64,000 nt of DNA from Pelomonas saccharophila_A (GCF_031458095.1 NZ_JAVDXU010000002.1:1054001-1118000); one strand, 5' to 3'; counted from the first letter of the stretch, positions 45,668 through 53,882 are shown. The notes: generated by a model from the letters alone, not told the origin. A program made the numbers and translations.

Positions 45668-45811
45668 GTGGTGCCCGTCATCGCCGCTGCGCTGCAGGAC
45701 GACCACGATTTTGCGCGCGGTCACGCAGCCAGTGCTGCGGAGGATCTTGACACTTACCTCGGTGTCGTTGTCCCAGGCACGGACCATGTCCGTGGCGAGA
45801 ATGACGCTTAA
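45668..45811 (+). pseudogene. possible cassette gene remnant ending in attC 1
   Basis: An open frame of 47 codons (GTG-GTG start region, then PVIAAALQDDHDF and GVVVPGTDHVRGENDA) whose TAA stop lies exactly within the left core of the first attC-like site. Cassette genes often stop inside their attC. No ATG or ribosome site is visible, so it is likely a truncated remnant; chance is possible. Confidence 0.3.
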
Positions 45812-45861
45812 CCCTTGCTGCAGCGGACGGCTTCGCCGCCCGCTGAGCGCGAACGTTAAAG
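45806..45861 (+). repeat. attC-like recombination site 1 (56 bp)
   Basis: Left core GCTTAAC fits RYYYAAC; right core GTTAAAG departs from GTTRRRY at its last base. Between them, AGCGGACGGC and GCCGCCCGCT pair as a 10-base-pair hairpin with one mismatch around TTC. Length and layout match short integron attC sites. Confidence 0.65.
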
Positions 45862-45864
45862 CGC

Positions 45865-46179
45865 ATGAAATACGACTGCCCTCGCTGCAGCGCTAGGCTC
45901 AAGTGGAGGCTGGTTTCTTCGAAACCCTTGCCGGGCGAGCGCAAAGTGCTTCCGAATCAAGCCGTCCCCGTGTGCCCGCAGTGCGGTGTCGAGCTGGCTC
46001 ACAATCCGCACTGGTCGGAAGTCGTGGCCGGATCTGTCGTCGCCCTGTCATTTCTCGCCTTCTTTCCAGTCAAACAGAGCGTGCCGCGCCATCTGGTGCC
46101 TTGGTTCGCGGCTGCTAACCCATTTGTCAAGGGGATGTCTTGCGGCAAGCCGCAAGCCGCCCCCTACGTCGAACGTTAG
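45865..46179 (+). CDS. cassette gene 1: zinc-ribbon protein with membrane segment
   Basis: A 104-residue protein. Two CxxC knuckles, YDCPRCSA near the N terminus and PVCPQCGV near residue 36, form a zinc ribbon; one hydrophobic segment follows (VVAGSVVALSFLAFFPV). The ATG lies 4 bases after attC 1, and the stop TAG is inside the right core of attC 2, the standard arrangement of an integron cassette. No promoter is visible, also typical. Function unknown. Confidence 0.65.
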   Translation: MKYDCPRCSARLKWRLVSSKPLPGERKVLPNQAVPVCPQCGVELAHNPHWSEVVAGSVVALSFLAFFPVKQSVPRHLVPWFAAANPFVKGMSCGKPQAAPYVER

Positions 46180-46181
46180 GC
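46113..46181 (+). repeat. attC-like recombination site 2 (69 bp)
   Basis: Left core TGCTAAC is a weak fit, right core GTTAGGC a full fit to GTTRRRY. The inside holds hairpin arms TTGCGGC/GCCGCAA and outer GGGG/CCCC runs. It overlaps the 3' end of cassette gene 1 and abuts cassette gene 2. Confidence 0.65.
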
Positions 46182-46197
46182 CTCACACAAGGCACCC

Positions 46198-46617
46198 ATG
46201 CGCTACGCATTGCTTGCGATCCTCCTTGCCGCACTACTGTTCGGCGGAGAGTGGACCTATCGCAGCTTCCTACGCCCAGTCGACCCACCCACGCCAGAGA
46301 TGGTCGCGCTCGGGGAACACCTGAAGGCCGCAGGACTTCTCGCACGGTTCTATCCAGTCCGCCACGGCTTTCGTCACAGCCAGGTATCCGCGCACGGAGC
46401 CTACGAGCTCACCAGTTTTCCGCTTCCAATATCCGTCTCCGCCTGCCCCACAGAGGAGGCCGCCGAAGCGCATCGCCAAGCCATTGAGCGTAGCCCCAAC
46501 CTCCTGAACCCAACTCGCAAAGGTCGCTTGGTCATCTGGTTCCCCATGTGGGGCGACGATACAAGCGAGATGATGGTCAAAGTGAGCAATGCCGTCGCAT
46601 CGTTTGGTCCGAGGTGA
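46198..46617 (+). CDS. cassette gene 2: membrane-anchored or exported protein
   Basis: A 139-residue protein. One N-terminal hydrophobic segment (LLAILLAALLFGGEWTY) serves as signal peptide or anchor; the rest is soluble, with LTSFPLPISVSACPTEE and WFPMWGDDTSEMMVKVSNAVASF. It starts 16 bases after attC 2 and stops 1 base before the left core of attC 3. No family recognised. Base composition is clearly lower in GC than flanking genes, consistent with acquisition. Confidence 0.65.
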   Translation: MRYALLAILLAALLFGGEWTYRSFLRPVDPPTPEMVALGEHLKAAGLLARFYPVRHGFRHSQVSAHGAYELTSFPLPISVSACPTEEAAEAHRQAIERSPNLLNPTRKGRLVIWFPMWGDDTSEMMVKVSNAVASFGPR

Positions 46618-46618
46618 A

Positions 46619-46744
46619 GCCTAACCCTTCGCTCGGGCGGGGCTCCGCCGGCAAGGCACTTGGGCCGCGAGCCGGCCAGTCTCATCATCCATCTCGTGGC
46701 CCAAGCGCCTTGCCGGCGGCGGCTGCTCGGCTCCAACGTTGAAC
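46619..46744 (+). repeat. attC-like recombination site 3 (126 bp)
   Basis: Left core GCCTAAC and right core GTTGAAC both fit the attC consensus. The internal arms GCCGGCAAGGC-x-CTTGGGCC and GGCCCAAG-x-GCCTTGCCGGC form a near-perfect long hairpin, with a 30-base or so loop. This is the best of the three sites. The 59 bases to the next gene show nothing more. Confidence 0.75.
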
Positions 46745-46803
46745 GGCAGCTTTCGGGCGCCGAGTTCGAGGAAGCGAGAGACCGCAACCGCTGCAAAGCC
46801 GAT

Positions 46804-47985
46804 TTAGACCGTCGCCCTGGCCGCCGTTGCATTCACTGCGGCCCCATGCGCCACCGCCCGCCACGCCAGCCCCGCAGCGACGATGGACAGCGCGAGGCTC
46901 GTCCACCCCGCCGTCTGCCAGCCCCAGTGCTCGACGACGCTGCCGACGAGTGGCGGCCCGATCAGGGCGCCGGAGGCGCCGAACTGCGTCAGCCGCCCGC
47001 TGGCCAGGCTCAGCCGCTCGGGGCTGCCGGCCACGCGCGGCAGCAGCGCGAAGACCAGGCTGGCGAAGACGCCGGACACGAGGTTGACCGCGATGGCCAT
47101 GAGGGCCAGTTGCAGCGGCGGCGCGCCCAGCCGGTAGACCAGCGGGAAGATCGCGCCGGTCAGCAGCAGGCAGATCACCAGCACGCGGCCGACGAGGGCG
47201 GGATGCCGCATCAGCCGAGCGGCGATGACGCCCGCCGGCACGTTGGCCAGGGCCGCCAGAGCCGTCCAGCTGCCCGCTTCGGACAGCGACAGGCCGGCTT
47301 CCTTCAGCAGGCTGGGCATCAAGGCCAACTGGCCGACCTCGGAGATCACATAGGCGCCAAAGGCGGCAACCAGGGCCCAGAGCGTGGCACCGGTGCGCTG
47401 CCGCGTCGCGGGGCCGGCCGACGCGGCGGCACGCGTCTCGTGGGTCTGCATGCCGAGCAGGCTGGCCGTCAGGGCCAGGCCGGCCAGCACGCTCAGGCCC
47501 TGGGCCCAGCGCCAGTCGCTGAGGCCGGCCGCATAGGCATAGGCGGCGGCGCCGACGGCCATGCCGACGGGCACAAAGGTGCCCCACAGCGTCATGGCCG
47601 CGGCTTGGGCGTGGGCGGGCGCGGCCATGGCGATCAGGACCGGTGCGGCCACGACGGTGACCAGATAGCCCAGGCTCTCGACCAGCCGCGCGAGCGCGGC
47701 CATGGGCAGGCCCTGAGCCAGCGCCGCGCCGGCCGATCCGAGGGCCAGGCAGAGCATGGCGGTGGTCAGGCCGCGTTGCAGGCCCAGGCGCGGCAGATGC
47801 CGGCCGGCCGCGCCGCCGAGCAGGGCGCCGGAGATCTCCAGCAGCGAGGTCAGGGCCGCCATCGCGGCCAGGCCCAGATGCAGGTCACGCGAGACCAGCG
47901 GCGCCAGCGCGGCGAGCTTGCCGAGCTGGGCCGCGGCGAAGACGCCGCAGAGGTAGTAGACGAAAATCCGCGTCCGCGCCCTCAT
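46804..47985 (-). CDS. MFS transporter, YbfB/NepI-type
   Basis: A 393-residue inner-membrane protein with twelve predicted segments and the MFS motif-like loops GRHLPRLGLQRGL and LMRHPALVGRVL. No close substrate signature; efflux is likely. It is divergent from an XRE regulator with only 17 bases between starts, so the regulator very probably controls it. Confidence 0.88.
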   Translation of the reverse strand: MRARTRIFVYYLCGVFAAAQLGKLAALAPLVSRDLHLGLAAMAALTSLLEISGALLGGAAGRHLPRLGLQRGLTTAMLCLALGSAGAALAQGLPMAALARLVESLGYLVTVVAAPVLIAMAAPAHAQAAAMTLWGTFVPVGMAVGAAAYAYAAGLSDWRWAQGLSVLAGLALTASLLGMQTHETRAAASAGPATRQRTGATLWALVAAFGAYVISEVGQLALMPSLLKEAGLSLSEAGSWTALAALANVPAGVIAARLMRHPALVGRVLVICLLLTGAIFPLVYRLGAPPLQLALMAIAVNLVSGVFASLVFALLPRVAGSPERLSLASGRLTQFGASGALIGPPLVGSVVEHWGWQTAGWTSLALSIVAAGLAWRAVAHGAAVNATAARATV

Positions 47986-48002
47986 GCGTCGCTCCCCTGC
48001 CG

Positions 48003-48566
48003 ATGAACCACGCCCTGATTCCCGACACCCGCCAGATCGGACGCAGCCTGCGCCTGTGGCGTTCGCTGCGGCGCCTGAAGCAGGCGGCGGTGGCCGACCT
48101 GATGGGCGTGTCGCAGACCACGGTGTCGCGCTGGGAGAGCGGCCAGGCCGCGCCCTCGCTGCAGGAGCAGCAGGGCCTCAGGACGCTGATGGCGGCGCGG
48201 CTGGACAGTGCCGCCGACTTTGCGCTGGGCCGCCTGGTGCGTGCGGCCCACACGCCCATGCACCTGGTCTGCGACTTCAGCCACCGCCTGCTGGCCCTGT
48301 CGCGGCCGCGCGAGCTGCATTGCCGCGTGCCGGGCAGCGAGTTGCTCGGCAGCGCGCTGTGGCGTTATGCCACGCCGCAGATCGTCGAGCACGAGGCGCG
48401 CCTGGCCGACCTGGGCTGGTATGAGCCGGGCCCGGAGGCCATCGAGTTCGACACCGAGGGCTCGGACGATCCGGTCATGCCCATCGAACGCAGCCGCATG
48501 CGCTGGATACGCATGCAGCTCTCGGACGGCAGCTTCGTGCGCCTGACGGAAACGGTGGTCGGTTGA
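48003..48566 (+). CDS. XRE-family helix-turn-helix regulator
   Basis: A 187-residue regulator with an N-terminal Cro/CI fold (residues 10-55, RRLKQAAVADLMGVSQTTVSRWESGQA). A PAS-like C-terminal half follows (MHLVCDFSHRLLALSRP, LGWYEPGPEAIEFDTEG). It is divergent from the MFS exporter gene and the likely sensor for its substrate. Confidence 0.88.
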   Translation: MNHALIPDTRQIGRSLRLWRSLRRLKQAAVADLMGVSQTTVSRWESGQAAPSLQEQQGLRTLMAARLDSAADFALGRLVRAAHTPMHLVCDFSHRLLALSRPRELHCRVPGSELLGSALWRYATPQIVEHEARLADLGWYEPGPEAIEFDTEGSDDPVMPIERSRMRWIRMQLSDGSFVRLTETVVG

Positions 48567-48578
48567 GCTTGCATTCAC

Positions 48579-48601
48579 GGCGGCCAATCTAGCCAGCCGC
48601 C
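48579..48601. terminator. possible bidirectional hairpin terminator
   Basis: GGCGGC and GCCGCC pair across an 11-base loop in the 69-base gap between the convergent XRE gene and the last gene of the type III secretion block. No T-run follows on either strand, so it may only stall or protect transcripts. Confidence 0.3.
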
Positions 48602-48635
48602 GGGGTGGGCCGCAAGGAATGATTTATTCAGCGCG

Positions 48636-49250
48636 TCAGCGTGCGGCTTTGCCGAGGCTGGCGACAAAGGCCGAGCAGGCCTGGCTGGCATCCGGATGGC
48701 TGCGCCAGCCCTGGGCCAGCGTGCGCAGCGCAGCCCGCACCTCGCGCGGCATGGTGCCGTCCAGGGGGTCGTCGGCAACGGCGGCCAGGTGGTCGGCATA
48801 GAGCAGGCGGGCATCGGGGTCGCAGTCCAGCAGCTCCATGACGGCGCTGGCCAGGGTCTGGAACTGCTCGGGGGACAGCTCGGACGGGCCACGGGAATCG
48901 CCGGGCCTGGGCCAGGCGGCCAGGCAGAGGTATTCGATGGGGCCCAGGCTGCGCCGCTGCGCGCCCAGCTGCAGCGAGCCCCAGGCGGCGCGCGAGCCGC
49001 TGGGCAGGCGGCCCTGGCTGAGGGACTGGGCCAGGGTCTGGGCCACAGCGGCGCGGGCGGCGTATTCGCCGCGCAGATTGACCTCGGCCAGCACGCGCAG
49101 AAACGCCGGGTAGAGCCGGTCGCCCAGGCCGGTGCAGACGGCCTCCATCAGGGCGACGGCGCCTTCCTGGCGCGGGCCGAGATCGACGCAGCCGCCGACC
49201 AGGGCCTGGGCCGCCTCGACCCAGCGCGGTTGGGCCAGCAGCTCAGCCAA
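48636..49250 (-). CDS. uncharacterised protein at the end of the type III secretion block
   Basis: A 204-residue, Ala/Leu-rich helical, soluble protein (WVEAAQALVGGCVDLGPRQEGAVALMEAV; AAVAQTLAQSLSQG; FQTLASAVMELLDCDPDARLLYADHL). No family recognised. Its start overlaps the preceding 73-residue gene by 8 bases. Co-directional with the secretion genes; could be a chaperone or regulator of that system (inference). Confidence 0.55.
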   Translation of the reverse strand: MAELLAQPRWVEAAQALVGGCVDLGPRQEGAVALMEAVCTGLGDRLYPAFLRVLAEVNLRGEYAARAAVAQTLAQSLSQGRLPSGSRAAWGSLQLGAQRRSLGPIEYLCLAAWPRPGDSRGPSELSPEQFQTLASAVMELLDCDPDARLLYADHLAAVADDPLDGTMPREVRAALRTLAQGWRSHPDASQACSAFVASLGKAAR

Positions 49251-49464
49251 TCAGGGCCGCGAGCACGCGTTCGGCATGCTGCTGGACCGACAGGCCGCGC
49301 TGATCGACAGCCACGTCGGCACGCAGCGTGGCGGCGCCGCCCGCGCCCAGTCCGTCCAGCCAGGTCGGGCCGCCAGCGCGGCCTGCAGCTGCTGGCGATT
49401 CCAGCGGGCGCAGCGAGGCTGTCGAGAACAGCGAGGCGGACGGTGACAGGGGGGCGCCGATCAT
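49243..49464 (-). CDS. small protein (73 residues), secretion-locus associated
   Basis: A 73-residue protein with a Ser/Ala/Pro-rich N terminus (MIGAPLSPSASLFSTASLRPL), a glycine-rich middle and an amphipathic C-terminal helix (GLSVQQHAERVLAALIG). The composition resembles type III secretion substrates or needle/rod regulators, but no homology is claimed. Overlaps the next gene by 8 bases. Confidence 0.5.
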   Translation of the reverse strand: MIGAPLSPSASLFSTASLRPLESPAAAGRAGGPTWLDGLGAGGAATLRADVAVDQRGLSVQQHAERVLAALIG

Positions 49465-49549
49465 GGCTGGGGGCCTTGAGGTGGAGATTGAGGGTCAGCT
49501 TAGCGAAGCGCATCGCAAAAGGCGATTACGGCTGCCCCTAATTCGTCGG

Positions 49550-50335
49550 TCAGCCGCCCTTGCACCCCGAGAAGACGGCGCGGGAGGCGTTGAACCATTC
49601 CAGGCGCCAGCCCTTGGGCGTCCACAGCACCGTCATCGCGTCGCCGGCGCTGACGCGGTTCTCGCCGCGGCGCGACAGCGGCGGCATGTCCAGCCGCGGC
49701 GTGGCGATGGACTGCAGCAGGCGGCCGATGTCGCTGCGGCCATCGGTCGTCGTCACGATGGCCAGGCAGGGGGCGGCGTTGTGGATGATGGCGGCGGGCG
49801 CCTTCACGTCGGGGTCCTCGGAGAAAAAAAGCTGCGGCAGGGACAGGCGTTGCAACATGTCGCCGTCGCGCCCCGCCACGGCCTCGCGCAGTTGTTGCCA
49901 GAACTGCACGAAGGCGGCGTCGCGGTCCACGCGCGACTCGCAGCCCTGGCCGCGCCTGGCGGGCAGCGTGGCCGTTGCGGGCAGGGCCAGGGTGCCGCAG
50001 CGCGCCGGCTCCAGGGCCAGCGTGTAGGCGTCGCCGGCGCGTCGCACGGTGGCGCGGTAGCGGCGCGTTTCGATCCCGTCGGCCCAATCGAAACGCCAGC
50101 TGCCATCGGGCTGGGCGCTGGCCTGGCCCTGGGTTTGCACATCGCACTCGTGGGTGCCGGACGTGGCGGAGATGCCGGCACCCACCGGCGTGCCGCTGGC
50201 GTCGTGGCTGATGCTGACGGTGAGGTTGTCGCTCGCCTGGCACACCCGCAGCGTCGGCGGCACGGAGGTCATGACCTGGGCGCTCGCGCAGCCCGCAGCC
50301 GCGAGCAGGGCCGTCGTCATGACGGGGAGGCGCAT
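49550..50335 (-). CDS. exported hypothetical protein (261 residues)
   Basis: A 261-residue protein with a signal peptide ending GCASA or ASAQ; the Cys in AAAGCAS could be a lipobox. The mature part has five cysteines (RVCQAS, HECDV, ARCGTL, QGCESR, GCKGG) and late motifs WTPKGWRLEWFNASR. No family recognised. It lies 9 bases downstream of another small exported protein gene, probably one transcript. Confidence 0.6.
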   Translation of the reverse strand: MRLPVMTTALLAAAGCASAQVMTSVPPTLRVCQASDNLTVSISHDASGTPVGAGISATSGTHECDVQTQGQASAQPDGSWRFDWADGIETRRYRATVRRAGDAYTLALEPARCGTLALPATATLPARRGQGCESRVDRDAAFVQFWQQLREAVAGRDGDMLQRLSLPQLFFSEDPDVKAPAAIIHNAAPCLAIVTTTDGRSDIGRLLQSIATPRLDMPPLSRRGENRVSAGDAMTVLWTPKGWRLEWFNASRAVFSGCKGG

Positions 50336-50344
50336 GCCGGATCG

Positions 50345-50773
50345 TCAGTCGCCGGTGCGCGCCGCGGACTGGCCCGACCACTCGCAGGCCGCGCCGCCAT
50401 AGGGCGCGCAATTGCCTTGCGTCGTGGCGCTGACGCGCGACCATTTCTCGTCGAAGCTCAGCACCAGGCGGCAGCTCTCGCCATCGGGCTGCTTGACGTA
50501 GGGCGTGAGCTCCAGCGTGCGGCGGCGCAGCTGGCCGAGGCCGGCCAGGCTGGCCGAGCAGGCACCCTGGGTGAGGGTGGCGCTGGCCGCCGCCGTGCCG
50601 TTCTCGCGGTCCAGCAGCACGACGCGCACGTCCAGCTGCTCCGAGCGGTAGTTGGCCTGGGCGCGCGCGTACTGGGCCTGCGCCGCGGAAGCCGTCAGCA
50701 GCAGGGCCGCGGCCGACACCAGCGCGCGCCAGCCGCCTTCAGTGGCGTTGCTCAGCCTGGACCTGCCGGGCAT
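50345..50773 (-). CDS. exported hypothetical protein (142 residues)
   Basis: A 142-residue protein with a signal peptide ending ASAAQA at about residue 35, followed by a small Cys-containing domain (LTQGACSASLAGLG; GESCRLVLSFDEKWSRVSATT; NCAPYGGAACEW). The start at 50773 gives the best signal peptide and overlaps the LysM gene by 35 bases; 50782 is an alternative. No family recognised. Confidence 0.6.
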   Translation of the reverse strand: MPGRSRLSNATEGGWRALVSAAALLLTASAAQAQYARAQANYRSEQLDVRVVLLDRENGTAAASATLTQGACSASLAGLGQLRRRTLELTPYVKQPDGESCRLVLSFDEKWSRVSATTQGNCAPYGGAACEWSGQSAARTGD

Positions 50774-52004
50774 CGTTGGCATATCTTTGCCCGGCCCGCA
50801 TGGCGTCACCCATGCGCCCATAGGCGGCTTCGACCGTGATGCTTCCATCGCCATACAGAGATGCGTTGTTGCGGATCACCGCGGCAGGCAGCACGTCGTC
50901 GACGCGGGTGCCGGGGTCGTTGGCGAGGGTGCGCAGGAAAGCGCGCCCGTCGCCGCCGCCGAGATTGTGCAGGGCGTAGACGTTGGCGACGTCGTCACGG
51001 CCCCCTAGGTTGCGTCCTGTTGCGATGTTCTGGCGCGTGAACTCGGCCAGCATGCCGGCCTGCAGCGTCGTGTCGGTGCGATAGGCATTGGCCTGGGCCG
51101 TGGTCAGGTTGGCGGCATTGGGCACGCCGTAGTCCGCGCCATGCTCGCGCAGCATCTGGCGCCAGGTGCCGTCGGTGAACTGGCCGAAGCCATGGGCGGT
51201 GGACAGGGCCATGGTGCCGTCGAACTGACGCACGGTGTTGCGCGACTCGTCGCGTGCGACCGGCCGGGCGTTGGCGTTGAAGCCGGACTCGAAGTTGGCA
51301 ATCATGGCCATCACGCCGGCGTCCACGCCGGTGCGGTTGGCCGCGTCGACCAGGGTGTCACGGCTTTGCAGCCAGCGCCGGTCGCGCGCGTTGTGGGCGT
51401 CGAAGCCGGTGTTGTGGGCCACGGTGTCGGCGGGGCGGGTGTGCTGGGCCATCTCGGCGGTGGCCGGCCCGACGCGCGGTGCCATGGCGACCTGGGCTTC
51501 CTGCGCGTGGCGGTACTGCGGGCTGAATTGGTAGAGCGGCCGCGGCAGGGCATTCAGCAGGCGCTCCCACAGGCCTTGTACGGGCTGTTGAGTGGCCTGG
51601 GCTGCCTGCGGGTGCGCCGCCGTGGCGGCCGCGTGGCGCTGCGGCAGGCGCAGCGAGTCGCCGACATGGATGAGGTTGGCGTTGTGCACCTGCGGGTTGG
51701 CCGCCATCAGCGCGTTCAGCGTCAGGCCGTGGTCGGCGGCGATGTGCTGCAGGTTGTCGCCCGGCTTGACCGTGTAGCGGGCGTTGCCGCCGGGCTCGGG
51801 CAGGTGCAGTTTCGTGCCGGGATAGATGACGTCAGGGTTGCGCAGCTGGGGGTTGGCGGCCAGCAGGGCGTTCACGCTGACGCCGTTGGCGGCGGCAATG
51901 CCGCTCAGGCTGTCGCCGCGCTGGACCTCATAGCTGCCACCCTCGGACGGCGGGGCGTCGTGCAGGCTGGCGGTGGCGGAAGTGGCTCTGGAAATGGTGC
52001 TCAT
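50739..52004 (-). CDS. LysM protein with lytic-transglycosylase-like domain
   Basis: A 421-residue protein with two LysM peptidoglycan-binding repeats (residues 25-68 and 76-121: YEVQRGDSLSGIAAANGVS, YTVKPGDNLQHIAADHGLT). The C-terminal domain is SLT-like, with the likely catalytic Glu in MIANFESGFN and the following LSTAHGFGQFTDGTWRQML. There is no Sec signal peptide; the first 24 residues are Ser/Thr/Ala-rich. This and the position after sctT suggest a secretion-linked murein hydrolase that may itself use the type III pathway. Start at 52004 (MSTISRAT). Confidence 0.78.
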   Translation of the reverse strand: MSTISRATSATASLHDAPPSEGGSYEVQRGDSLSGIAAANGVSVNALLAANPQLRNPDVIYPGTKLHLPEPGGNARYTVKPGDNLQHIAADHGLTLNALMAANPQVHNANLIHVGDSLRLPQRHAAATAAHPQAAQATQQPVQGLWERLLNALPRPLYQFSPQYRHAQEAQVAMAPRVGPATAEMAQHTRPADTVAHNTGFDAHNARDRRWLQSRDTLVDAANRTGVDAGVMAMIANFESGFNANARPVARDESRNTVRQFDGTMALSTAHGFGQFTDGTWRQMLREHGADYGVPNAANLTTAQANAYRTDTTLQAGMLAEFTRQNIATGRNLGGRDDVANVYALHNLGGGDGRAFLRTLANDPGTRVDDVLPAAVIRNNASLYGDGSITVEAAYGRMGDAMRAGQRYANDARQVQAEQRH

Positions 52005-52153
52005 GGCGGACCTCGGTGCAGTGCTTGCGAACGGCACGATTCAGGGCATCGCGCCAGTCAGGCCATTTCAGGTCAAGGCCGGGGGACGGGCAATTGCGGG
52101 CGCTGCTATTTCGGAACCCGGGCCGAGCCGGGGCTTGCTAGGGTTGGCCGCAG

Positions 52154-52936
52154 TCAGCCGAAAAGGCGCCGCAGGATGTCCTTGACCGTGGTGGCCCGCA
52201 CCAGCATCTCCTCGTTCATCAGCGCCACCAGGCTGGCCAGCTGCAGCAGCAGCACCAGGTGGCCGACGACGGCCTTGATGGACATGGACAGGCTGAACAC
52301 ATTGAGCTGCTGGGCATAGCGGTTGACGAGGCCCAGCACGCCGTCGACGAGATAGAGCAGCACCAGCGAGGGCGCCGCCACCAGCAGGGCCAGGCGCAGC
52401 ATGCGGCCGAACTCGGCCTCGAAGGCCAGCGTCCCGGCGGGCAGCAGCTGCCAGCCGCCGTGGATGGGCCACAGCGCGAAGCTGTCCAGCAGCAGGGCGG
52501 CGAACAGCATGAAGCCGCCCGAGGCCATGAAGACCCAGCTCGCCAGCCGCGCCAGGAAGGCGCCGGAGAGAGACGTCTGGTGGCCCGACAGCGGATCCAG
52601 CACCTGGGCCTGGGACGAGCCGACCTTGGTGTCGATGAGCTGGCCGGCCATCTCGAAGGACCACATCAGCCCGGCGAACAGGAATCCCAGGGCCGCGCCG
52701 AGCAGGGCCTCGCGGCCGTAGAGCAGGGCCCATTGCCAGCCGCTCAGCGCCAGCGGCCTGACCTCCTGCACCAGCAGGCCCAGCAGGGCCAGGGCGACGA
52801 AGAGGGCATTGCGGATCAGGGCCGGGATGAGGTCCTGGGTGAACAGCGGCACCAGCAGAAAGGCCACCGCCACGCGCATCGTCGACAGGCCGAGCATCAG
52901 CACGGCGTCGGTCGGGTGACCGATCCAGAACTCCAT
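52154..52936 (-). CDS. sctT: type III secretion export-gate protein SctT
   Basis: A 260-residue inner-membrane protein with about seven or eight segments. The stretches EMAGQLIDTKVGSSQAQVLDPLSGHQTSLSG (read as short motifs) and NRYAQQLNVFSLSMSIKAVVGH match SctT/FliR. It forms the export gate with SctR and SctS. The ATG shares one base with the sctS stop. The stop is followed by a 149-base gap to the LysM gene that holds nothing recognisable. Confidence 0.93.
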   Translation of the reverse strand: MEFWIGHPTDAVLMLGLSTMRVAVAFLLVPLFTQDLIPALIRNALFVALALLGLLVQEVRPLALSGWQWALLYGREALLGAALGFLFAGLMWSFEMAGQLIDTKVGSSQAQVLDPLSGHQTSLSGAFLARLASWVFMASGGFMLFAALLLDSFALWPIHGGWQLLPAGTLAFEAEFGRMLRLALLVAAPSLVLLYLVDGVLGLVNRYAQQLNVFSLSMSIKAVVGHLVLLLQLASLVALMNEEMLVRATTVKDILRRLFG

Positions 52937-53211
52937 CACCGGTTGATCTTGACCAAGCCAGGGAACTCGCTGAAGACCTTGTCGCCGAGGCGGTAGAGGC
53001 TGCCGCCCAGCAGCGAGGCCGTGATGAAGATGGTGACGACGATGGCGAAGAACTTGGCCACGTACTGCACCGTCTGCTCCTGCAGCTGCGTGGCCGCCTG
53101 GATGAAGGCGATCAAGAGCCCGACCACCGCCGCCACGATGATGGGCGGCGCCGACAGCAGCAGCACCAGCCACAGGGCCTGCTGGGTGAGTTGGATGACT
53201 TCGCTGTTCAT
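52936..53211 (-). CDS. sctS: type III secretion export-gate protein SctS
   Basis: A 91-residue protein with two transmembrane hairpin segments (LWLVLLLSAPPIIVAAVVG; AKFFAIVVTIFITASLLG) joined by AFIQAATQLQEQT, the SctS/FliQ hallmark. Part of the R5S4T1 export gate. The ATG at 53211 overlaps the sctR stop by 4 bases. Confidence 0.95.
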   Translation of the reverse strand: MNSEVIQLTQQALWLVLLLSAPPIIVAAVVGLLIAFIQAATQLQEQTVQYVAKFFAIVVTIFITASLLGGSLYRLGDKVFSEFPGLVKINR

Positions 53212-53879
53212 GTCTGATACGTCAACACGAGACCGTGGGTGAGCTTGACCCAGCCGTCGATCAGCACGAAGAGCAGCAGCTTGAAGGGCAGGGACACCGT
53301 GGTGGGCGACAGCATCTGCATGCCCATGGCCATCAGGATGTTGGAGATGACGAGGTCGATGACGAGGAAGGGCAGGAAGATCAGGAAGCCGATCTCGAAG
53401 GCCACCGTCAGCTCGCTGACCGTGAAGGCCGGCACGATGACGAGGAAGTCGCGCTCGCTCAGTTCCTTGGCCTGCTCGGGCTTCAGGCTGCGCTGGGCCG
53501 TCTTCAGGAAGAAGGCGCGCTCCAGCGGCCGGCTGTGCTTGATGAGGAAGTCGCGTAGCGGCTCCTTGGCCACGTCGGCCGCGGCGATCATCTGGCTGGT
53601 CGATGCGCCGCCAGCCTTGGCCGCCACGGTCGGCGCGGCGCTCAATCGGTCCTGCATTTCCACGCCGACCGGGTACATGACATAGATGCTCAGCACCAGG
53701 GCCAGGCCGTTCATGACGACGTTGGGCGGCACCTGCTGCAGGCCCATGGCATTGCGCAGCAGGCTGAGCACGACGACGAGCTTGGTGAAGGACGTGACCA
53801 TGACGGCCACGAAGGGCGCCAGGGCCAGCAGGATGACGGTGATGAGGGCCGAGGCCGGCGTGAACGTGCTCAGGTCCAT
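53208..53879 (-). CDS. sctR: type III secretion export-gate protein SctR
   Basis: A 223-residue membrane protein with the SctR/FliP signatures TSFTKLVVVLSLLRNAMGLQQVPPN, FLKTAQRSL, FEIGFLIFLPFLVIDLVISNILMAMGM and LPFKLLLFVLIDGW, each seen in short runs. Core of the export gate. It starts 3 bases after the sctQ stop. Confidence 0.97.
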   Translation of the reverse strand: MDLSTFTPASALITVILLALAPFVAVMVTSFTKLVVVLSLLRNAMGLQQVPPNVVMNGLALVLSIYVMYPVGVEMQDRLSAAPTVAAKAGGASTSQMIAAADVAKEPLRDFLIKHSRPLERAFFLKTAQRSLKPEQAKELSERDFLVIVPAFTVSELTVAFEIGFLIFLPFLVIDLVISNILMAMGMQMLSPTTVSLPFKLLLFVLIDGWVKLTHGLVLTYQT

Positions 53880-53882
53880 CGC

